Shown: one piece after another, positions 56,590-64,000 of the stretch
Layout of the letters: each line of letters starts with the position of its first letter
Position numbering within the stretch: position 1 is the stretch's first letter
Assembly: GCA_933210815.1 (NCBI GenBank)
Contig: OW119929.1
Span: 49,234,364 to 49,298,363 of the forward strand
Source: Meta bourneti
Taxonomy: Eukaryota; Arthropoda; Arachnida; Araneae; Tetragnathidae
Direction: 5' to 3'
Length of the DNA stretch: 64,000 bases
Translations under genes and position numbers: made by a program
Notes under the pieces: generated by a model
Seen by the model: the letters and a program-made list of their open reading frames with translations, nothing else
Databases searched by the model: none
What the model was told of the DNA's origin: nothing

Positions 56590-58500
56590 CAGTTGAAGTG
56601 GTACTAAGAAAAATCCAGAGAGGAGCTAATTAGTTCGAACCATTATCGAGTTGAAGGTGGAAACTTCTCGAAAGAGGGATTTTCAGGGATTGTGCTTTTC
56701 AATTGCCTTCTTGCAAGATCCCTTTGGCACAGCCTCTTGAATACAACTTACCTTAGGGTTAAGATGTTTCTCCTTTGTGGCGATGACAGTCCGGTGGGGA
56801 GTGAAACCCATTGACTTGACACCTGCGTGATGAATTATTTGTCCACCAAGGACAACTAACACAACGCCATTCTAGATAAGGGAACTCAGCACTGGTTAAA
56901 CCGGGGCCATCGTGAAGGACCATTCCTTATTCCTTGACCATTCCCCGGTCAAATGACGTGACGTCACAGACGAAGTCGGACAAGGTGTGGTATGAGTAAG
57001 ACAGTCGCCAGTATCACTACTAAGCAGGAAAAAATTGTTTTCATTTGCCTGTGGTGTACATTAATTGTTCCATTTGTGCTATTAGATTACACAGTAGACT
57101 AGATTACTTTTAAAATGTTAAGGTAAGAGTTCTAAAAATACTTGGCTGGATTAGTATGTGAGCTATCTTTACTGTTTCAAACACAGACTATATGCGTAGT
57201 TATTCTCTGTGGTCAATGCATGGAAGTTCGTCAGAATCGCAACCTCAGGGTCACATCTTCTTCAGGTGTGTACGGCATCACAACTCCGAGGTAACTGAGT
57301 GTTTTTCCTCCCTTTCATTTTTACCCTCGCCTGCCTTTCTGATTTTCGCTTTTTCTTCCTACCTCATTGTGTTGTCTGCTTTTTGTCTTTTGTTTGGCAC
57401 AGCTTAGCCAAATATGGCCCTTGCGCCATACAATCAGAAAACAACCAACCAATCGTCAGATTCGCACACATTCTGACAGTTTGGAAACATATCGTTGGCT
57501 TCAAGTTCGGCTCCAACGATAAGGTAGTCAACCTTGAGGAGGATTAGGACAATTAGGAGGATTGCTGCCATACACAAACAGGAATAGCGATCACCTTGTG
57601 AGGTTCCCCCTCCTACCTACTCAAAAAAAAATATCGCTATCGTTGCTTTCTTTTAATATATTATTTATTTGGGATTATTATGTTTTATTGATAATTATTT
57701 GAGATCATTATGAATTACGTTACATATTGGTAGAAAGAATACACGCTGGTTAACGCTTTTGCTGAGAACAGAAAAAGCAGATATTTAAAGAAACCAAAAC
57801 AGTATTTAATTCAAGTGACTTATTTATACACCTTAAAACAAAAAATAATCTCATTTTTAGGAAATTCCAAGAAAAAGATATGAGAGAATAAAAATGAGCA
57901 AAACTTTTTTTAGGCTAGCTGCTGTTGATTTAAAATTCGTTTTAATTTCCCTCTAAGGAACGTATACGATATTTAAAAAAATGTCCTGTGTGTAAAGATA
58001 TGAATGAACAAAACAAAAAGAAATCCTAAAACATTAACTGTAATAATTAACATGATTACATATATACTGTGTGAAAATGTTTTAAAATATATTTTTTCAC
58101 TAAAATTAAATATCAAGACTTAAAAGTATAGAAAATATAAAAATATTATGTATCCACTAAGTTAATTTATTAAACAATCTTTTAATTAATAAATGAGCTT
58201 AAATATTATTTAATCATTAGATATATTTGTACTTTTTTCATATGTCAATGAACTCTTCCCCTTCAATCTTTCTTTTAATATTAAATTGTTCAAACGATTA
58301 ATCCAAATTATTAAGATATATTTATTTAGTATACTATAAAGCTTATTCTTATTTCAAAATTAATACAAGTGTAGAACGAGTTATTTTTCCTAATCTTGTT
58401 TTCCCTTTCAGTATCTAGTTTTGAAGTAGTTTTGTCTGAATTAAATATATCTTTGGCCTAGAGCAGAAACGCATTAACTGACATTCTCTCTGAGGTAGAG
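56590..58500. other. no supported gene
   Basis: 56597-56720 repeats part of the 53.4-53.9 kb unit. 56840-57000 is GC-richer repeat-like DNA. 57395-57460 carries a SINE-B-type tail (AAATATGGCCCTTGCGCCAT). 57640-58450 is A/T-rich with nothing recognisable. Confidence 0.4.
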
Positions 58501-58501
58501 A

Positions 58502-58675
58502 GGTAGTTAATTAACGTCGCACTGGAGCAACACAATGGGCTATTGGCGACCGAAGTGAAAGATCCAAAAACAACATCGCGTAATTTTAAACCATGGTCAG
58601 ATGACGAGGTGAATACCTCAGTGGACACCCCACTCTCCAATCTTTCACACCACGCCAACGCGAGGACAAGGCCAC
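58502..58675 (-). repeat. SINE-A split by the LTR (body part)
   Basis: TTAATTAACGTCGCACTGGA through GCGAGGACAAGGCCAC. The head side of the same SINE resumes at 59828 (CCACGAAAGTTCTG), with CCAC duplicated across the LTR. Confidence 0.85.
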
Positions 58676-59827
58676 TGTGAGGATTCATTGATGGACCCCT
58701 CAATTAACCCTCCCAAAGGCAAACTCGCCGACAAGTCGTAAAAGAGCCGAACAATACGTTTCGATCTCTCTGGCGCCAGACGGTCGGCACTTGGATCGAA
58801 GAATGACAAAAGAGGATTCGTTCCGGACAGCGCCCAGGTGCTTAGGAGTGCACCTGCCAGGTGATTAAGTCCACCTGCTAGGTAATCAAGCCACCTGCGC
58901 TAAGTAGCTGATCCCATTTTACGTCAGACAGTCTCTACCGAATCAGCAACCTCAAAAATGAACAAAGTAAAAACGAACCAATTAAAAGTAAGAACCAATC
59001 AAGAACGATCGAATCAAAAGAACCACCAGCGAACAAAGGCTGCGAGGTTTCGAAAGGAGAAGCAGGGAGTCGAATCGTCAGTTCTTGCCTGTGTGCTCGT
59101 GCGAGCGGCTTGACTCAGCGACCCTTTGAGCGGTCACTCCTTAGGGAGAAAAGCATTGTTAAAAGACGGTTCTCTCACCCCGAGAGTACGCGTTCTTGTA
59201 GCCGGCGTAGGCTGCCCATCTCGAGACTTGTTTGTGTTCCCGAGCTAGCGTCTTAGCTCAGTGACCCGTTGAGCGGCAACCCCATTAAGGAGCTCTTAAT
59301 AATTTGGAAGACGGTTCTCTCACCCTGAGAGTACGCGTTCTTGTAGCCTGGCGTAGGCTGCCTATCTCGAGTTCCTGCTTTATTCTCGTTCGAGACTTGA
59401 ACCAGCGACCCCAGCGGAGCGTGCCTGCCTTGTGCCGATCCGACGACCCCAGCGAAGCCGTGCCTGTCTTGTGCCGAACCGACGACCTGCGAAGAGTCCG
59501 GTACCGACTTCTCGTCCAGCAGTGAACCTGAATTGACCCGTCGTCCCGTGGGATCCGGTGCTGACCTTGTGAAATCGTCACCCGACGAGTAGAGTTCATC
59601 TAGAGACTGTTGAGATACCTTTCTCCCACTCAGAGACTTTTGCGCGTACCCGAGATTACGACAACCCTTCGCATCCCCTTGGCAGAGGCATCGAATTCGT
59701 GAAAGTGCCTTGTATATAAACCCTCATCTAATCAAGAAATTGTTGTGAATAAAATTAATGTTTATTATTTAAGCTAGACTCTTCTCTGTAGATTTGAATC
59801 TACCACGCTACCAGAGAAGTTATTACA
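58676..59827. mobile_element. solo LTR, copy 2 (1152 bp), inserted in a SINE-A
   Basis: TGTGAGGATTC...TTATTACA with the 4-bp target duplication CCAC at 58672-58675 and 59828-59831. TATA box at about 59712; AATAAA at 59748. TGT...ACA ends and a 4-bp duplication fit Gypsy- or BEL/Pao-type LTR elements reduced by LTR-LTR recombination. The elements's family cannot be fixed without its internal genes. Confidence 0.88.
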
Positions 59828-59965
59828 CCACGAAAGTTCTGACATACACCAGCCCCCTGTACAAGACGGTCTTCGGCTGGAATAAGTTTCGAACTCGCGA
59901 CCCTCCGGTTACAAAATGCAAATTGTGTAAAATTAAGTATTTTAAATATCCAATTTCATCATTCA
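59828..59965 (-). repeat. SINE-A head part plus flank, right of LTR copy 2
   Basis: Continuation of the split SINE: ACCAGCCCCCTGTACAAG and B-box region TTCGAACTCGCGACCC. Identical to 47960-48097. Confidence 0.8.
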
Positions 59966-60179
59966 AATATTCCTAAATTATTTATATTGTAGAAAGAAAG
60001 AAAAATCAGTTCAAACAAAATTAGAATTTTAAATTGTTTAAATATAACGTTTCGGAAAAAATTGTTTTTCGAGTAATACTGGTAAAACAATTTTATTAGA
60101 AAATTTGATTTTCGACCAATGCTGGTAAAACAAACTGAGTTGCCTACCGCAATCGTTTTAAGCTCAATGTTTTTCTTAA

Positions 60180-60335
60180 GGCAATTTCGAATTGATTTAG
60201 CCCCACCTAGGTTAAATACAACGGGGTTTCAAAGTATAAGTGTACCAAATTTGGTGTGGATTGGTCAAATGGTGTAGATTTGTATAGAGAACACAGACAG
60301 ACGCCAACGCTGCTTTATATGCATAGATAAAAATT
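60180..60335 (+). repeat. putative RTE-like LINE 3' end
   Basis: ACCAAATTTGGTGTGGATTG, then TCAAATGGTGTAG, ACACAGACAGACGCCAACGC and TATGCATAGATA. This follows the usual order seen at 3' ends of arthropod RTE-type elements (CAAATTTGGT...GACAGAC...ATATATAGATA). No coding region is attached. Recognition is by pattern memory. Confidence 0.4.
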
Positions 60336-61175
60336 AGTAATTTTTATAGATGATATTTGGGAAATTCATAATCTGCAAGACCATTTTATGATCTTGGATT
60401 TTGAAATATTAGTTTTATGTAATTTTATGAAGTTTTTAAAAGAAATTACACGTGCCTTAAAGATGGTGAAATACTTTTCACCATTAAAAAATCCCGGAGG
60501 GACTGATTAAAAAACGGGGGATGTAGCTTGAAACAGGAAGCTATATTAAAATTCTTGAATTATAAATAAAAGTGTTAACGAAATACAATAAGCAAAATGT
60601 TTTTTTGTTTAGTGTTGAGTTTTACGGAAAGAATGTGCTATACACACATAATAAGTGAATATTGCTAATAATCATAGCTTCACTTGATTGTGAATCCGTT
60701 GAGATTGTAATAGAAATATATTCACATATTTTTTCTGTCTGCACTCCTTTCAAAATTTTTGGATATAAGGCCAATAGGGAAATCATATTCGAGCAGTGAT
60801 ATTTTTGAATCAAAGGAATAACTTTTATTCCAAAACTTTTATTCAAGACTTCGGTCGAAAAAGTATGTTCAGTGCATGAGTAGAAAAAAACCTATCTCTT
60901 TTTTGTGCTGATGATACTGAACAAAAGTATTCGACTTTCTGAGAATCCGCGAATGTATCATGATATTGCTTTGCATTTTTACATCTGCAGGGACACCAGA
61001 TTTCGAATGCAGAAAATTTCGTCTTCTTTCATATTTATTCCAAAAAGCTTTTGCATATTTATCCTGCAAGATAAAATATCTATCTCAAGGAATCTGGTCA
61101 AAAGTAATTTTATGAAACGATAAAGAAGCTCTGAGCCTTTTTTATTCAATAAATAATTTTTATATTATGATGGTG
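60336..61175. other. no supported gene
   Basis: A/T-rich; overlapping 66-74-codon frames on both strands around 60620-61120 show no domain. Confidence 0.4.
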
Positions 61176-61180
61176 GTGGT

Positions 61181-61315
61181 AATTAATTAACGTCGCACTG
61201 GAGCAACACTATGGGCTTTTGGCGACGGTCAAGGGATCAATCCTGAAGGCAAAAATATGAGGACACCTCAAAATTTGAATCATAGTCAGATGATGAGGTC
61301 AACATCTGTGAACGA
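61181..61315 (-). repeat. SINE-A tail fragment
   Basis: TTAATTAACGTCGCACTGGA through GAGGTCAACATCTGTG. Old copy, truncated. Confidence 0.7.
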
Positions 61316-62024
61316 GAAAAGAATCCTTATCTCCTCTAATCTTTGAATACTTCCCTGTTTACGAGAGAGTTGGAAAAATAGAATAACTTCCGGTCAAGAT
61401 ATGGTTACTCTAAACGGTAGAAAATATTCATCCGTTTGTAACAAAAGAATCATGCAAAAATACATGTACACATCCTGTTTTGTCAAAATTAAAATAACCG
61501 TAGATTCTGAGTTGCAATTTTAATATTGTACTGATTGGAATACCCTATGGTGCTCATATATATCAGTAATGTGGTTAACAGCTTTTGTCCTGAACAAAAA
61601 ATGTTTCTCACTTCCACTTAATTTCATGCTGCATGCATTTGACGAATGATTTTGCATTAATAATCTCATTCCTGATTACCAACCACCCAAATAGCTAACT
61701 AATTCCCACTTCGATAAATTGGTAGTTTAGTTGTTGTAAAAGGGATTTTCAGTGCAATCAAACAAACCAAAACCAGGTGGATAACGGATATTTTACTTCC
61801 TTGACCCAAATGCTCTAGCATGACATATCGAGGTTACCTTAAAATGTACGTAGTTTATCACCATCTTGATGGCGTTTCAGTACTTAATCTCATTGGCATT
61901 GACTAATCATATATCGATTCGGAATTCATTTTGCGAAACTTTTATTGGTGACATGCTAAAATCGTTATTCGAAAAACACAAGTGACATCACGTCCAGCAT
62001 ACTAAGTACAAGAAGCAAGTTCCG

Positions 62025-62316
62025 CCGCAAAAGCAACCGGAGGATTACGAGTTCGAAACTCGGTCCAATCAAAAGACCGTAATGTACACGGGGACTGGTG
62101 GACGTTAAATCTGTCGTGGTCTCAAATGTCCTCACGTTGGCGTGGTGTGGAGGTTTGGAGAGTGGGGTGCCAGCTGAGGTATTCACCTCGTCATCTGACA
62201 TTGGTTCAAAATTACGTGGTGTTGTCCTCGGATCTTTCCCTATGGAATTGATCCCGGACCGTCATCAATAGCCCGTTTTGTTGCTCCAGTGCGATGCTAA
62301 TTAACTACCTATCGCC
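62025..62316 (+). repeat. SINE-A copy, old
   Basis: CAACCGGAGGATTACGAGTTC (head partly lost), body with GGTGTGGAGGTTTGGAGAGT, end GATGCTAATTAACTACC. The minus frame through it is a chance frame. 61320-62020 shows nothing recognised. Confidence 0.75.
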
Positions 62317-62319
62317 GCA

Positions 62320-63285
62320 AAAGCACAACCACCAACCCCCCATTTAGCTTGACATAAAAATCCTCTCACTGCATTGCTGTATCAGAGATTCGCAAGTCAA
62401 GTTACCGATAGTCTCTTCTCCGATAGCAAGGCAGACAGACTACTTTAAAATGGCTTCGGTTTATTTGGTAATCTTATCTTCAGTATTATTTCCTCCGGTA
62501 TCTTAAGGCATCCTTTAACACTTTTCCCATTTATCATGCACCTCATCCTTTGTGAAATATCCTAGATACAATCAAAAATTCGTTTTTGCAGTCCCTCGTT
62601 GCAACATGGGGGCTAAAATGTAATCCCTTGGATTAAAGTTTTATCATATTGCCTTTTAATGTAATCTTCAGACGTCGAAAACAAGTCTGGCTTGAAGTTT
62701 CGGGTTTTCACGTCACTTCAGCCTTTGTTTAAAAGGAAAGAAATGTTCCCTTTCTACGAAATAAGAAAGCTGTTTCTTATCCGTTTCATAGATTGGGTTA
62801 AAGCTGATACATTATTTTCACTTTCATTGACGGAGAAGATTATTCTGACGAAAAAGAAGAAAATAGCTCACGAATGTTATACAGAGGGTTCTATTTTACA
62901 GATAAAGTTTAATAACCGAATAAATTTTATCTCAGAAAAAGCTCATTAGGAGAGACAGCTAAGATGCTTCATTAATTTTTATCGAAAGTTTACAATACAG
63001 TCCTTCTTACTCTATAAAGTTTACCTCACTCTATAAAGTTTTTACGCATTTGGACAGCGGCTTTCCCGTAAACATAAATTTAAAAGTTTTGGGTTTTATT
63101 TTTGAAAAAATACATCTCTATAAATAATTCTAGAAAAAATTATTTAATAGTTATACATAAACTATGAATCATGGAGTATTTGATCTATTCTTCATTACTG
63201 TGCCCAGTTTTTTCGTCTTAATTTAATTTATGTAAAGTACGAAGAAAATTGAAAGATATAAAAAATATTAGTTAGTAAGATGAGT
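62320..63285. other. no supported gene
   Basis: An 85-codon plus frame at 62692-62949 has no recognisable domain and no obvious splice partner. A short direct repeat CTCTATAAAGTTTA occurs at about 63010-63040. Confidence 0.35.
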
Positions 63286-63545
63286 TAGGTTCGATTCTTG
63301 TAACTTACACTGGTGCATTTCTCTCTTCTGTATCAGTAAAACTTTTCTTGTGTAATATGTATGTCTGTTACTTGATGTCTTGGCTTGATCAAACATGACA
63401 ATTGTGCCATAAAACGCAACCAATCAGTCTTGTGAGGTAATTTTATAACGAGTACTTTGTCTTTTCTCTCTTTTCTAAACAGTAAAACGATTGCAAAGAA
63501 CTTTGCCAAATATGGCCCTTGCGCCATTAAACCCTACAAACCAAA
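63285..63545 (+). repeat. SINE-B copy, head truncated
   Basis: B box TAGGTTCGATTCTTG, GGTGCATTTCTCTC, CAGTAAAACTTTTC and ATTGTGCCATAAAACGCAAC. A second tail piece with AAATATGGCCCTTGCGCCAT is at 63508-63530. 63546-64000 is A/T-rich without recognisable features. Confidence 0.65.
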
Positions 63546-64000
63546 TAATTAACCACAAATAAAATCCAAGAAAAAGTGAACCACGAAATTACAACAAATA
63601 ACCAATAAATTCTGAGTTTCTGCAATCAGATAATTACCTGAAGTGTCTCGTTGCCTGTAATTTCTAGGGACTTATTAAAAAGCAAAAAAAGAAGATAATA
63701 AAATAAAAATAATAAATAAACAAATAAAATTATGAGCTACATGAAAGAAACAATTGACTTTCAAACCTTGTATTATACTTTGTATAAATTGAGCTTAAAA
63801 TCATAAAACATTTTTCCAAAAAGTCCACAGAACTTTTTTAATAAATATTACTGAAATGGGGGCCGCTCATTTCGATATTGAAGCTGTGGACCGCTAACCC
63901 TGTTGCATTCCATTTCCGCCTCCTACGACTGAACTTATACAAATATCTCATACCCAGAGTTTTCCAGGCGCTTATTTTGTCTAAAGGTCAGATCCAGAAT

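Noticed and set aside
62692..62949. 85-codon plus-strand frame
   Set aside because: No recognisable domain, A/T-rich composition like its surroundings, no paired exon.

Overview
This is a eukaryotic, intron-bearing, A/T-rich and repeat-dense window. The transposon set (Tc1/mariner, hAT, Merlin, Helitron, solo LTRs, tRNA-derived SINEs) and the gene family suggest an arthropod, most likely an arachnid such as a spider. That taxonomic call is inference; no single-copy marker gene is present.

The only host-like genes I can support are members of one tandemly duplicated family, all on the minus strand. Each has a short two-exon coding structure: exon 1 (about 590-720 nt) ends in an ankyrin-like segment and stops at a GTAAGT donor in phase 2; exon 2 (about 480-500 nt) starts at a TTTCAG acceptor and ends in a recognisable SOCS box. 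Gene A is exon 1 at 49553-50271 plus exon 2 at 43426-43903 (398 aa joined). Gene B is exon 1 at 20630-21249 plus exon 2 at 11565-12066 (373 aa joined). Gene C has exon 1 at 4313-4902, with exon 2 presumably beyond the left edge. A fourth copy is reduced to its proximal promoter near 56.5 kb. A conserved block 28-31 bp upstream of each ATG, homologous intron pieces and homologous flanks show that the whole unit was duplicated. By family knowledge, SOCS-box proteins act as substrate receptors of Cullin-5 ubiquitin ligases; the substrates here are unknown.

Layout: 1-4.3 kb, repeats. 4.3-4.9 kb, gene C exon 1. 5.25-9.34 kb, one arm of a very large inverted repeat. 9.4-9.8 kb, Merlin transposase relic. 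11.1-12.1 kb, gene B exon 2. 12.1-20.6 kb, its intron. 20.6-21.25 kb, gene B exon 1. 21.38-29.39 kb, an 8-kb terminal-inverted-repeat element flanked by a perfect 9-bp target duplication, inserted 127 bp upstream of the gene B ATG; its right half is the second arm of the inverted repeat. 29.4-31.7 kb, the displaced upstream flank of gene B, split by a nearly intact Tc1 element. 31.7-42.7 kb, SINEs, a second Tc1 relic, a nearly complete hAT element, a small hAT derivative and a palindromic region. 42.8-50.3 kb, gene A with an intron holding a solo LTR and a Helitron. 50.3-52.3 kb, gene A upstream flank split by a foldback element. 52.3-64 kb, decayed repeats, a second foldback element, an RNase H fragment, the promoter relic, a second solo LTR copy and SINEs.

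The duplicated gene units carry different insertions, so each unit gives the empty site for insertions in the other. This dates insertions relative to the duplication and makes the window a readable record of how transposons split and rearranged a young SOCS-box gene cluster.
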